A DNA stretch of 64,000 bases from Imbricaverruca yamaguchii. Taxonomy: Eukaryota; Arthropoda; Thecostraca; Neoverrucidae. Shown piece after piece: positions 47,170-59,208 of the stretch. The notes beneath the pieces are model-generated. The model worked only from the letters and a program-made list of their open reading frames with translations, was not told where the DNA came from and did no database searches. Location of the stretch: the NCBI GenBank assembly GCA_034440575.1, contig JAOTOL010001455.1:62001-126000 (forward strand), read 5' to 3'. Every line of letters starts with the position of its first letter. Position 1 is the first letter of the stretch. The position numbers were made by a program, and so were the translations under genes.

Positions 47170-48260
47170 AACTGGTTGCATGACAATGTCTCACTTTGTC
47201 AAATGGATGAAAACCTGAATGAAAGGATATCCTGAGTAGAGTACCACAGGGATCTGTTCTAGGACCACTTGTCTTTATTACCTTTGTGAGTAACATTGAG
47301 GTAGAGCTGAGGAATGGGGTACTCAAATCCATTGATGACACCAAATTGGTAGGAGTGGCTAACAGTTGTGAACAATCTAGTAATATTCAACTAGACTTTG
47401 AGGACCTAAAAGAAGTGGGCTGATCAATGGCAGATGTCTTCCAACTATGAAAAATATAAATTTATGCATCTGGGGTCTTGAGGTGAGACCCTCAGATATA
47501 CAATGATAGGAAATTGAATGTTATTGGAGAGGAAAGATATTTAGGTGTGTTAGTTGCAAATGGTCTTAAAGTACAAAAACACAATGTACCTCAACTTGGA
47601 ACAGGGCAATCAGAATGTTAGGAATCATTAATAGGAGTGTTAGCCATAAGAGCAAGGAAGTGGTTGGTTATTTGAGTTTTTGGACACTTCAACCAGGTTT
47701 GGTCATTCAGCACCCATTGCAAGAAATTGATGAAAATAATGTACTTGGCCTATGTGCAACACCACTTGGAATATTATGCACAGGCATGGAGCTCATACTT
47801 AGAAAAGGATATAGATATGCTAGAAAGGAGTAGAGTGCAAAGCCACTAGACTCATCCAATGGACTAGGTAACTCAGAACATGGTGAAAGGCTAATGGCAC
47901 TAGATATGCACTCACTCTAGTATAGGAGATTAAGGGATGAAATGTATACAATCAGTAAAAGGCTACATTAAGTGAATCTGAATGATGCCCTTCCATTTGA
48001 CTATCACATATGGGTCATCAATTCAGGTTATATACAAATCAAGGTGTAGGACAGAGAAGTGATGACAGGTCCTCAGTTAAATTATTGTTGATCAGTGGAA
48101 TAGTCTGCCTGCCATTGTGGGGATTCTGAGGGCCTCCCTTCAGTCTGAGGAACTCCCTGAGGAACTCTGAGGGACTTGAAGTTATTTAAAAAGAGGGTAG
48201 ATAATATTTTAGGCAACAAAATCTTGTTTTGGAGTTTTAAGTAGTGGTGGGTGAGGTGAT
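47170..48260 (+). mobile_element. CR1-like LINE, reverse transcriptase 3' half (copy 2)
   Basis: The plus strand encodes SRVPQGSVLGPLVFITFVSN (motif B), then DDTKLVGVANS where the catalytic ADD is expected, and YLGVLVANGLK. The typical C-terminal region follows (WNSLPAIV, LFKKRVDNIL). Frameshifts and stops are frequent. The region is AT-rich and clearly old. Confidence 0.65.
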
Positions 48261-48439
48261 ATTTATGCTAAGTATGTGAGTACTGTGCATGCCTCTTTAA
48301 GTATGTATTGATGGGGTCTGAAAATTGTTGGTAGGACACTCAAGTTATGTGTGCTATATGATATTGAGATAATATGACTGAATAGGTAGGGTTTGATAGG
48401 CATTGATGAATGTGGGGGATGTTGGTTGGTGTATTCTTT

Positions 48440-48940
48440 GGAATTAGGGATGTGGTGTTGGTTGGGGTAAAGGGTGTCTTTTTGCCAAGGTTATGGTATC
48501 TTCTTTTATTAACTTAACCTGAATGGGTCCATGGGGCTCTTGCAGGATAAAGACAAACACATAAAAGATCAGTGCAACTATGAGCCACAAAAGCCCTTCT
48601 TGGTTGAACTGTGGACACTGAACTAGTTGCCCACCAAATATGCCAATCAGTCCTCCCTGGAATACCAAAAAGTCCTCTATTCTTAAAATGATAGTCTATG
48701 CTGTTCTTGTCTATGCTATGCTGCTATGTTCAGTGTGCTGCTAATGACAATGGTTTCTGGAAGCTGGTTCCAGTGTTTTACTACCATGTTGGTGAAGAAA
48801 TACTAGCTTAACCTTGTCCTGTTGTGATTAACTTTAATTCTGAATTGATGATCTCTAATTGCATTATTATGCATTGGCATTGTGAAATATACCAATGTAT
48901 TTTCTGGTATTATTGTTATTTTAATGATTTTGATGGTTTT
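48440..48940 (-). mobile_element. CR1-like LINE 3' end, minus strand
   Basis: The minus strand gives DHQFRIKVNHNRTRLS, then FFTNMVVKHWNQLPETIV, the usual C-terminal motif of CR1-like polyproteins, followed by GGLIGIFGGQLVQCP. The last part is shared with 20026-20298. Confidence 0.65.
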
Positions 48941-48966
48941 TTTTCATGCTTACTGAGTACTGAGTA

Positions 48967-48993
48967 ACATGGAGGCTTCAGTAGCCTCCATGT
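48967..48993. repeat. perfect hairpin
   Basis: Arms ACATGGAGGCT and AGCCTCCATGT with the 5-nt loop TCAGT. TTCAGTAGCCTCCATGTAG recurs at 49377. Confidence 0.6.
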
Positions 48994-49109
48994 AGTTTTG
49001 AGCATATTTGAAGTTCATTTCTTTGGGAAACAAAAGCCTTCAAAGCTATAAGCAATTTAAATTCAAATACTTATGTCTCAAGAGCCAGTTACTTCGCAAA
49101 AAAGAACAT

Positions 49110-49262
49110 TAAAATCATTCCAATAAAATAAAAACACCAGAAAATACATTGGTATATTTCACAACAGGGATGCATAACAATGTAATCAGAGGTCATCAAT
49201 TCAAAATTCAAGTTAATCACACCAGGACAAGGTTAAGCCAAGAAAAAGGTTAAGCCAATGTA
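49110..49262 (+). mobile_element. CR1-like LINE fragment, plus strand
   Basis: Inverted copy of 48810-48940 (ACATTGGTATATTTCACAAC, GGTCATCAATTCAAAATTCA), encoding the same RFIKVNH-type motif in the opposite direction. Confidence 0.55.
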
Positions 49263-51299
49263 TGTTCAGCAGAAAAATGCCCAAGGAGTTCTTTCTATTT
49301 CTTTATTTATACTCAAAGACAATAAAAATCTGTCAATTTCACAGGTACCTACTTTCCTACAAAGTCCCATGAGACTTTCAGTAGCCTCCATGTAGATTAA
49401 TAAAGGCACCTACCTGGATACCTACCTAGGTACTTGCCCAGTTCCCATGCAAGTAAATGGGTACCTTCCCCCCATCCACTTGTTCATAGATGATGCATAA
49501 GAAGAGAGAATAGGTAACATATGGGAGATGCCTATAAATCACAAAATTACCCTAAAAATACTGCTAAAAATGTAACATGCAACACCCAATGGTAGGCTAC
49601 CTAGGATGTAGGTACCTACCTACCCATCACCTATATATCAACACATGATCTAGGCACATATTTCCCCTTCAAAATGTTTCAATATGGAACATTATTTTGC
49701 CTATATAACACAGGTACCTAATAGGTAGGTAGGTAATAACCTACTGGATAAGCATCTTGCACAGATGCCAGATGTACCTAGTGCTTGCACATTTTCAACA
49801 CTTTATAGCATGAAAGTGGAAGGAGGATAATTCAATAACCATGAACAGACCAAACAACAGCAAAAATCAAACAGCAGACCTGCGACAAATAGGCTTTTAC
49901 CTTTCATCAGACGGAGCCTTCAGCGCGATAGGCACGAAAGTAGGTGCCTAGGCTCACTTATTTGAATACCATGAGAAGAATCGTATTTAAATCAAGTCTC
50001 CAGATTCACTGAATGCAGGCTCGTCAGTTGTCAACAAACCAATGATAATAACCGCCTCAGACCCTCATACTTACACGCCAAGAGCGAACGCTGCCACCGT
50101 CTGCGACCATATTAAAACGATCATCGCGCACTTCGCAGCACTAGTCGCGTTGTTCGGTGTTATGGGCACCCCCATCCGCGGCCAGTGGACTCGTCCGTTA
50201 CTACAATACCTTTTTATGGATGTTGGCCGTGTTGTTTCGAGGTGAGTAGTAAATTAAGGTGTACTGCAATTGTATCGGGAACGCAAAAAAGATCCGAAGG
50301 CGTTACATTGCATTCAATCCCATATCAAGTTCAGTTATTTTATAGTAAACTTCATAATTCATGTTTCGAAATTGCTCGGTTACAGAGGCGCAGCCGAGGG
50401 TGGATTCGGACCCCTCAACACCCAAAAATACATTAGATCGAACAATAAATCTTGAGCTTTGCATAGGACAACTCATGAATTGTTTGCTCGCTTCGCGCAC
50501 CGAAAACTATTTCAATACATTCCTTTCGGGGGTCGGCCACCCTTAGGAAAATGCTGGCTGTGCCTTTCTCAGTTAGGTACCTAGGTATATCAATTATAAT
50601 TTAACAGTTAAACATAATGATGCAAGAACGAGGCACAGTGTCCCCGTGCTTCATGACTGTTGCCCTTGTTATTTCATGGGACAATTTCACGTTCATCAGC
50701 AATGCCTACTTTTGGCCATTTTCGCAGAGGAACCGCCACGTATTTTGGATATGGAGGAAAGGGCGATCAGGAAGGGCGATCAGGTTTTTAGGTATAATGT
50801 TTCCCATACAACGCCATAACTGTCCGCCATGTTCAACCCGGTGTACACCGCGCGCTTCCCGGGTTATGGAAGTGTGATATCCGTCTAAAATGGAGCGAAA
50901 AGTTGGAAATTGCGGATACTCCACTCAACTCAGTATTCGACGAACATCGGAGGTACGTTTATGACGCAATTGTATCATGTTGCGCCCATAGAAGCCTCAA
51001 AGAAACAAATTAAACATGAAACAAATCCTAGCACACCCCGCATGTGTCAGATTTTACAGACGCCGGACGTCCGACTAACATGGAGTGAAAAGAAGTAGAG
51101 AATCTCGGTCGCTCCGTCCAGTTCCGGTGCGTTCCGGTGCGTCCAACTAAATTCGCAGGTGCGTTTGTGCAGAAGTTATATCGTTGCGCTGCGCCCATCG
51201 AAACAATTCTCACTTTTCGACGGATATCGGACGGACGTGAATCCGAAGTCGCCGCTAGACGCCGCCCTCGTGGACACTGGATAGCCGTAAGCGTTTTTA
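49263..51299. other. unassigned; AGGTACCT-rich part and a weak exon-like segment
   Basis: 49390-49760 is full of TAGGTACCTACCT words. 50152-50240 is a short GC-richer open segment (MGTPIRGQWTRPLLQYLF) ending in a good donor (TTCGAG|GTGAGT), possibly a first exon, but nothing supports it further. Confidence 0.3.
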
Positions 51300-51368
51300 C
51301 GGACATCTGACAGACGTCTAACATCCATAAAATCCAAAGCGGGCGCAGTGTGAACTGGGCTTTAGTCA
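51300..51368. repeat. short transposon-end-like motif
   Basis: CATAAAATCCAAAGCGGGCG then CAGTGTGAACTGGGCTTTAG. A second copy at 58688-58735 reads AATAAAATCCAGCACGGGCG then TGGTGTAAACGTGGCTTTAG. Confidence 0.45.
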
Positions 51369-51375
51369 CCGCTCG

Positions 51376-51475
51376 GAGCCGCCCCGGTACCTTAGTTGGT
51401 AGGAGCATCAGCCTGCACTGGTCTCCAAAGTCCTGGCAACACAGGATTCGAGTCGCCTCGAGCGCTCGCATTTAG
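51376..51475 (+). mobile_element. tRNA-derived SINE head
   Basis: A box TTAGTTGGTAGGAGCATCAG and B box GGATTCGAGTCGC at tRNA-like spacing. The rest (to about 51560) is GC-rich and unpaired. The acceptor stem does not form, so this is not a working tRNA gene. Confidence 0.6.
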
Positions 51476-52599
51476 CCCCCTGCCGGGGGTGTCAGTTGGC
51501 AGCCGGCCCGATAAGGCCGGGGGCGGTCTACTGGGCGGCCGTGTCGGTGCATTGACAGCACGTCAAACTTTTGAAAGCAAATTTGCCGTTGAACTGGAAT
51601 TCATGCGTCGGGTGGTGGGACCAGGGTTCACGCAACAAGCTCTGCTTAGCGGTAGAGTCCTGGTTCCTAAAGCTACCCCAGCAACAACTCGGAATATTTT
51701 ATTAAGTGTTCTTTTTGAAAAAAATTTTTCTTGTCGGCCCCACCTTAAGAAAATCACGACTGCACTATTGTACTTAACTACTATCGGCGTCGTCATTTTC
51801 TGGACATCACCAAGATGCCAATGCCTAATACCTACATGGGGAGACTGGGGGGGGGCGGAACGTAAATAAGTCGATAATCGCGGTTATTCCCTCCAGCCAC
51901 GTTCTCGACGGACATTGCCGGTGAGTGCAGTGGCGTCGCCACGAAATTCTTCCAGGGGGGGCAAGGTCGAAAGGGGCCTCATACACCCTGAAAATGGACC
52001 TCCATTGTGTTAGGGCCTCCTTATTGTTTTTAAGCCCTTAGTATCGGTCGGGAATGGGGAAACATAATTCCATATTAATGCACTGTTTGTTCTTGGCATG
52101 GTGCATTATTTACTCAACACGCAATAGCAATAATAATTTTCTTTTCGCTGAAAACTGCGCCATACCAATGTATAAATAAGTAATATGTGGATAAATACCT
52201 AAGTTACCACCAGCTTGTTGCACTAAGCAAAGCTAAATCGATCATTTCTCACTCCTAGGACGATAATTTCGCGAAGGTGACAACAAGAAGTGGTTTACAT
52301 TGGTTTTCTGATCGGAACCTTAGGACTTTGCGAATTTTTCTTACATTTGGTGCTGGCTGCAAGGCACCTGTCAAACAAACTAAAATAACAAATTATTCAC
52401 GAAAGCCTGGGATTTCGGCCGCTACTTTGTCAAAGGGGACCTATCGAAAAGAAATGATTAGTGATCAACTGAATTCTCCCGTGGAGGGGCCCAATCTACC
52501 ACTATCTTCCCTGATTCGTCGGATTTCAACCCTAACTCCCCCACTCAATTCTGCGGTTTTATTTTGGTATCCCGTGATAAATCAACTCACACTGGTGAA

Positions 52600-54640
52600 A
52601 TTACACCTATACCACAACAACCGGATCGGTATCCGGAAATGTCGAGCTGGAGCCCTAAAAAAATAAGGGGGATTCCCCCAAAAATGAATGTCAGGTTCAA
52701 TAAAATGGCTCTGGAGCACAGAACGTATTACCAGATGCCTTCACAAATTGTGTACGCCGCCGAAAACATACGGAATCTCGAAAAATCGAGATGGGATGCA
52801 AATACATGGCGCCAGGGTCTCGAAATTTCGGGCCGTAATTCGGACTTTTGAGAGAAAAAAAATCATAAAGTATCCACAAAATCGCATTGAGCCAAGAAAA
52901 CTGGCGTTGGGTACCCGGAACCACGCGCCTCGGAGCGATAGGTCTGACTGGAACACAGCAACATCGTACCGAAGCCCCAAACCCGAACTAGGGCCCACAA
53001 ATGTGCGTTAGAAGCCCCAAATAAACACAGCGGGACTCCAAGAGCACAACGGGGGTCGAAAATGCAACTGATGCTCTAAAGCACACAATCTCCGAACAAG
53101 CGACAGGGCCTTAAAACATGCGTTGCAGCCCTAAATAAACATACATGGAGCTCTAAAGAAATACACTGGAAGCTCTCAAGGCACGCAGGGACAATGCTAA
53201 CGCATAAGGGTCTGAAAAGGTGGTTCGAACCACAAACGACAAAATTGCTCCAAATCGAAAAAAAAGACCAGGAGCTATATAAGCACATCGGGATCTCCGA
53301 AAACGCCCTGACACGTAAAAATATCCCCGGTGCATAAAACGCGACAAAACCCTAAAACGAGCAGTTTAGGAAATGCATTAAACCCCTAACTTAAATTTAA
53401 AATATATTACCCGTCACTTTGAAATATAAAATTTCCCAATTTCAGGCATTCCAGTTCATATCACCCGGTCGCCACGACGCCAACGTCCGTGCACGTGCAC
53501 ACTCATCTTGCACCTTCGGCGCATTCGCCACACTTCGTGCGATGCTACGGTTTCTACTAGGCCTTCTGCCTTTTGCTAATTACTGTCACATGATATATTT
53601 TGACGCTATATTTGACGCGCTATATTTGACGTCCTGGAATGCTTAGTATGGGCGTTCGTTGCGAAAAGTCGAGTAATTAAATCCGATTATTAATTTCCTA
53701 CCTCACACATTTTCTGGTAGCTATGAAATGCAGATTCCGCTCAGCTTTGATGCACTGGATATCTTTGCTGCTATCCTCCCAGAATGGCAATTGAACAGAG
53801 GCCCTTCCTCAGTGTTCTTTATTGGATCCCCCGCGTCCTTCTGCGCTGCGGCCTAATGCATTTTCGAAATCCCTCCTCGTTTTAGTGTTTTTTTTTCGTG
53901 GGGGGGGGCACCGATTATCTTTTTACGTGTCAGCGCGTTTTCGAAGATCCCGATGTCTTCATTTAACTCGCGGTGCTTTTGTTCGTTGTCGAATCATGTT
54001 GCCATTTGCGGCCCCACCCTCTTTTTAAGGCCCTGGTGTGTCCTTATGACCTCTGTGTGCCTTAAGAGCTCTTGTGTATTCTTTTAGACGTCCAAGTATG
54101 TTTATTTATGGCTGCAACACATGTGTTAAGGCCCTGTCGCTTTTTGGGAGGCTATGTGCGTTTTGGAGAGCCATTTGTATTGTCGGCCCCGTTGTGCTCT
54201 TAGGTTCCTGTTGTGTTTATTTGGGGCTTCTGACGCAGATTCGTGGTGCTTCAGTACGATTTTGTGGCTTCGGTGCTGTGCTTCTTAGTCCCAACGCGAT
54301 TTATCGCGCCCAGGCGGGGTTGCGAGGAGCCATCGCCAGTTTTCTGAACTCATAGCGATTTTTGTGATTTTCTTCTTTTTTTCTTCTGTAGAGTCCGAAT
54401 CCCGGCCTGATTTTTTCGAGCCCCTGGCGCCACGTTTTTGCACCTCACCTCAATTTAAAAAAGATGCGGTATGTTTTTAATTGTCCTACGCAATTTGTGA
54501 AGGCATCTGGCAGCATGTTCGGTGCTCCAGGAACAATTTTTTTTGTAGCCGGTCATTTATTTTGTTGAATCCATTCTTATTTCGAAAGGCTCCAGCTTGA
54601 TTTTTTTTTCGGATACCGATTCAGTTTTTGTGGTCACGCT
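52600..54640. repeat. large imperfect inverted repeat inside the 6.6-kb element
   Basis: Arms about 52600-53380 and 53820-54640. Matching blocks include CCAGATGCCTTCACAAATTG (52733) with its complement near 54490, GACAGGGCCTTAA (53102) with 54130, and CGGTATCCG (52626) with 54610. The centre (53400-53820) is unpaired. Confidence 0.65.
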
Positions 54641-54649
54641 GTTCTTACG

Positions 54650-55560
54650 TGTGGGTTTAGATGCCAATTTTGTGGAGCTTTGACGGGACTACCGGTGGGA
54701 ATTGTGGGTCCCAAGCGCAATATTTTTGGGGGACAGATTCGAGTTTGTGGGAAGCGTTGTACTTAGTTGTTACCCAACGCGATTTTGGCGGTTCCTATTG
54801 CAAGTTTTCAGGCCTCGGAACGAGTTTTGGGGGCCCGAAGCACTTATTTGGAGACCCCTGCGCGAATTCTGTTGGACTGACGCGAATTTTGGTGGCCCCA
54901 GCGCGAGTTTTGGAGCTCCGGCACGATTCTTGGGAGCTTATGCCTCTCAGGATAGAAGGGACATTTGCCCCTTAGATATGCCACTGCGGCCACTGAAGGA
55001 GTATGTTTTTCTCCCAGTGACATACCGGTTAAGAATTGATTTTTGGAGCAGCTGCAACTTTTGGGGCCCGGTGCGCTCTTCTGGGCCTTCAGGGTGATTT
55101 TCAAGGGCTGCGAGGCGATTTTATATATATATACATATATATAGTCCAATGTGATCTTTTGGGCCCCGACGTCATTTGCTTTGATCCCGAGCGCGAGCTT
55201 TAGCCGCCTCGACACTTTTTTGGGCCTAAAACGTTAAGGTTTTTTGGCGTCATTGTTGGGCCCCAGAGCTGAAGTGTGTTTTTTTGTGGTGTTTTTGTGA
55301 GTGTTATTCAGAGTTGGACCCATGTCCGAAGTGTTTTTCGTTGCTCCGGCTTCATTTGTTTTGATACCAATGAGACTGTTGTGGAATGATACGACTCGTC
55401 ATGCCACTAGATATATTTTCATGGTCCGGTCGTAAATGTTTGGTACACCCAGGCTCAGCGTGATTTTCAGGGGTCCCGGCCCTATTTTTTTGGGTCCATA
55501 TCGTAATTTTGAAACACCTCGGCACGACTTCTACCATTTCTTAGAGGTTCTTTGCAAATT
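54650..55560. repeat. degenerate ~30-bp repeat region
   Basis: Irregular reiteration of GCGCGATTTTGG/GGGCCCC-like words, with a short TA run at 55122-55141. No coding signal. Confidence 0.55.
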
Positions 55561-56399
55561 ATAGGCCTCATCTCGCACCATAAATATCTTGTATCATTTC
55601 CTGGAGCATCTTTACCGGTTTTCAAAGTATTATGTCCTACCCTCCTCCATATGCAATGTCCTCTCTCGTCTTGAATGGCCCTCTGCTACATTCTGGGGCC
55701 CTTTACCATGGCATGGGGCGTCCTCTCATGTACCAGGGGCATTATCTGCCAAATTAGGGGCCTCCTGCCACGCCTCGTGGGCCTCCTCCTTTATCCTGGC
55801 AAAGCCTTACCAGTCTTGAGGGAATCTTCAATTTTGGAAACCTCCCACCCCTCCATACCTGTTACCACTTCCATCTTAAGGGCCTCCTCTCATTTTCTTG
55901 GAAATCTTTACGGTCTTCGGGCCCTCATTCAGTCCTGGAGACCTACTCCTTTTTGGAGACTCCTCTCGAGCCCGGCAGGGCCCTCATTTCTCTTCTTGTC
56001 CTTTCTTTCAAATTAGGGGCCTCCTCTCACGTCTTGGGGACCTCTTGCTCTGCGTTTTGATTCGAACTTCGCCAATCTTAAGGGTGGTATCTCATCTGGT
56101 GGACTGCTCTTCTCTCCTAGGTTCCTCTTCTTCCAAATTATACGCAACCTTTCCTATCTCAGTGGCGTTATTGTTTCCCGGGGACCTTTTTGGCCATCTG
56201 CGAGCCTTCTTTTCCGCCTTGAACCCATTTCTTTTATCCAATGACCTTTCTCTCCAATTTTAAGGCCTCCTCGTTCACCATGGGTCTTATTTCCAATTTT
56301 GTGTCGTCCTCTTCCGAATTAGGGGCCTCCTGCCATGTCTCTGGGTCATCCTTCTCTATCTTGGTGGAACCTTACTCGTTTTGCTGCCTATTTTTGCGT

Positions 56400-58150
56400 C
56401 TCCGAAACCTCGTCTCATATCCACTGGCTTTCTTTTTCGTCTCAGGGCCTCCTCTCATTTCCTGGGGCCCCCCTTCCCGTACTGGGGCCTCCTTTGCAAT
56501 TCTGGATGCCTCCGTGCCAATTTTTGACAATCTCTTGATTTCTGGGGCCTCTTACCCTCTCTTAAGTGACTCCTTTAAAAAATATTATTGGGCTCCTCTC
56601 ACGTCTTGGAGGCCTCCTCATCTGTGTTTGGAGCCTCATTATCCTCGTAACAGGTTCCTTTTGTGTCCTATTCCTAAATCGTCTCTTCTAGGGTACTCGT
56701 CTTCTAAAATGTGGGCCTCATCTAGCCGGTCTCAGTGGCCTCATTCCTAGGAGGACCTTCTTACCCATCATGGGGCCCCCTCTTGCGTCCGGATAAATAT
56801 CTCTTTTCATTATTTTCTATTGTAGGCTCCTTCTCTTCCATCTTCGGGGCCTCGTTTTCCACATTAAGAATATCTTGCCACCCACCGGAAGCCTTCTCGT
56901 GCAACACTTGGTGATTTCTTGCCCTTCTCGGGGGCATTCTTTTCGTCCTGGAAGTCCCTTTTTCGTCCTGGGGGACCTCCTTTTTGTTCTGGGGGCCTCC
57001 TCACAATATCTGTTCTATGTCTCTTATAGGAACCTGATTATATTTCCTGGGGACCTCGTTGTCAGTCTTGTATCCTCCTTGACAGCATCATCTTCTGTCC
57101 CGTCTGGCTTCTTGCTCATCGTTTTGTCCTATGCATTTCCGGGTAGTGGTTTCCTCAAATTACAGGGGTCGTCCCCCCAAATCTCAAGGCAAGGGGTGGA
57201 GACGATTGCCCCCGCTGCCCCCACCCCGGTGGCGACGTCCCTGCTCCAAAACCTCATCTCATATCCACTAGCTTTCTTTTCCGGCTTTGGACCTCCTCTC
57301 ATTTGCTTGTGCCTCCCTTCCCGTTTGGAGACTCCCTTGCAATGTTGGGGGTCTCCGTGTCAATTTTTGGCACTCTTCTTTATTTCTGGGGCTTCCTACG
57401 CTCCCTCAAGTGACTTCGCTTTAAAATTGTGAGCCTCCACCTGGAGACCCCTAATTTCTAGTATCTCCTTTTCTTCCTGGGGGCCTCCTTTTCGTCCTAG
57501 GGGCCTCCTTTCATCCTATGAACATCCTGTTCGTCATGGGGCTTCCTTTTCGTCCTGGGGCCTCCTTTTCATCCCGGGGCATCCTTTCCGTCCTGGGGGC
57601 CTCCGTATCAATGTTTGGCACTCTTGATTTCTGGGGCCTCCTACCCTCTCCTATGCGACTTCTTTTTCAAATTATGGGCCTCCTCCTGGAGGCCCCCGAT
57701 TTGTGGAACTTCCTTTTCTTCCTGGGGGCCTCCTTGTCGTCCTGCGGGTCTCCGTGCCAATTGTTGATACTCTCTTGAGTTCTGGGGCCTCCTACTATCT
57801 CCTAGGTGACTGTTTTTTCTTCAATTATGGGCCTCTTGGTGGCCATAATTTGGAGAATCTCCTCGTCGTCCTGGGGGCCTCAGTGTTAATTTATGGCACA
57901 CCCTTGATTTCTGGGACCTCCTAACCTCTCCTAGACTACTTATTTTTAAAATGATGGGCCTCCTCCTGGAGGCCCCTAATTTGTAGAATCTCCTTTTCTT
58001 CCTGGGGGCCTCCGTTTTGTCCTGGAGGGTATCCTTTTCGTTCTGAGGGCTTTCATGTCAATTTTTGGCACTCTTGATTTCTGGGGCCTCATACCCTCTC
58101 CTAGGTGACTTCTTTTTCACATTATGGTCCTACTGGAGGTCCATAATTTG
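56400..58150. repeat. higher-order tandem repeat (about 150-165 bp built from ~25-bp subunits)
   Basis: The phrase TTCTGGGGCCTCCTACCCTC and the following GTGACTTCTTTTTCAAATTA recur near 57630, 57780, 57915 and 58080. A longer block at 56400-56600 is repeated at 57243-57440. The basic word is CTGGGGGCCTCCTTTTCGTC. Confidence 0.6.
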
Positions 58151-58669
58151 TAGAATCTCCTTTTCTTCATGAGGGCCTCCTTTTCGTCTTGGGGGCCTCC
58201 TATTCGTCCTGGGGGGCTCCTTTTCGTCCTGGGCCTCCTTTTCCTCATGTGGGCATCCTTTTCGTCATGGGAGCCTCCTTTTCGTCCTGGGGGCCTTCTT
58301 TTCATCCTGTGGGCCTCCTTTTCGTCCTGGGATCTCCATTTCGTCCTGGGATCTCCATTTAGTCATGGGGGCCTCCTTTTCGTCCTGTGGGCCTCCTTTT
58401 CGTCCTGTGGGCCTCCTTTTCGTCCTGGGCGGCCTCCTTTTAGTCCTGGGGCCTCCTCAAAGTTTCAGGAAGCGGCGCCCCCATTCTCACCGCAGGGGGA
58501 AATTTCCCCCGCTGCCCCCCCGGTGGCGACACTCCTGGGTGAGTGAGCATGGCGCAGTTTTTGACGCACGCTAGACTGGCGTCAGACAGATGTAAATTAT
58601 CGTCATGAAGTCGCAGTTACACATCTTGTCTGCCAAAAAAAAAAGATAGCCGCAGGCGTTTTACGTTCG

Positions 58670-58740
58670 TCTGACGGACGTCCGGCTTCAATAAAATCCA
58701 GCACGGGCGTGGTGTAAACGTGGCTTTAGTGAAGCTGCTA
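58670..58740. repeat. second copy of the transposon-end-like motif
   Basis: Same orientation and wording as 51300-51368, just outside the other end of the 6.6-kb element. Confidence 0.45.
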
Positions 58741-59208
58741 TGGCCGCCAGATACAGCTGATCCGCAAGCTCACATCCGACATCCGCCGAGAGCGTAGCTC
58801 GACGCGGTGCCCTCTGTTGTCGACCTCCTCAACTCCATTTTAGACGGACGTCCGCTGTCCGCTAAACCTGAGACGCGAGCGATGTAGTAGTTTCACAACA
58901 GTTGTTTAACAAGGCACGCAACTGCATAATTTTTTTCTTCAGTAGCACATCACGAGCTTTCACCTCCAGATGTCACCTCCAGATGTCAAACAATGTCATT
59001 CAAGTAAAAGTGCGTACTGTGTAACTTTCGATGTATTTCACTTAGCAGAGTGATTCTGGCGCCAAAACAACCACTGTCAATCAAAGAGGTGGAACATGAA
59101 ACCACGTGGCATTCAATGTCACAGTGACCTCGGGTCAAGACAGTTAGTTTTATTACTGCACAGGGATGTTGATTTGCATACTTTTGTGATGGCCAACATA
59201 CTTTTGAG

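Larger units (their letters stand above)
51928..58537. mobile_element. 6.6-kb hAT-like element built of degenerate tandem repeats
   Basis: The 8-bp GGTGAGTG lies on both sides (51920-51927 and 58538-58545). The ends are CAGTGGCGTCGCCAC and its imperfect inverse (GTGGCGACACTCCTG, 12 of 15 matching), the CAG...CTG form and 8-bp duplication typical of hAT elements. I see no transposase. The inside is an inverted repeat (about 52600-54640), a GCGCGATTTTGGGGGCC-like degenerate repeat (54650-55560) and a CCTTTTCGTCCTGGGGGCCT-like repeat (55640-58470). It therefore looks like a non-autonomous element that has grown by internal repeat expansion. Confidence 0.75.

Noticed and set aside
50152..50240. 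First exon with a GTGAGT donor
   Set aside because: Only the donor supports it; no acceptor partner exon or homology found.
51376..51450. tRNA gene
   Set aside because: Promoter boxes only; cloverleaf does not close.
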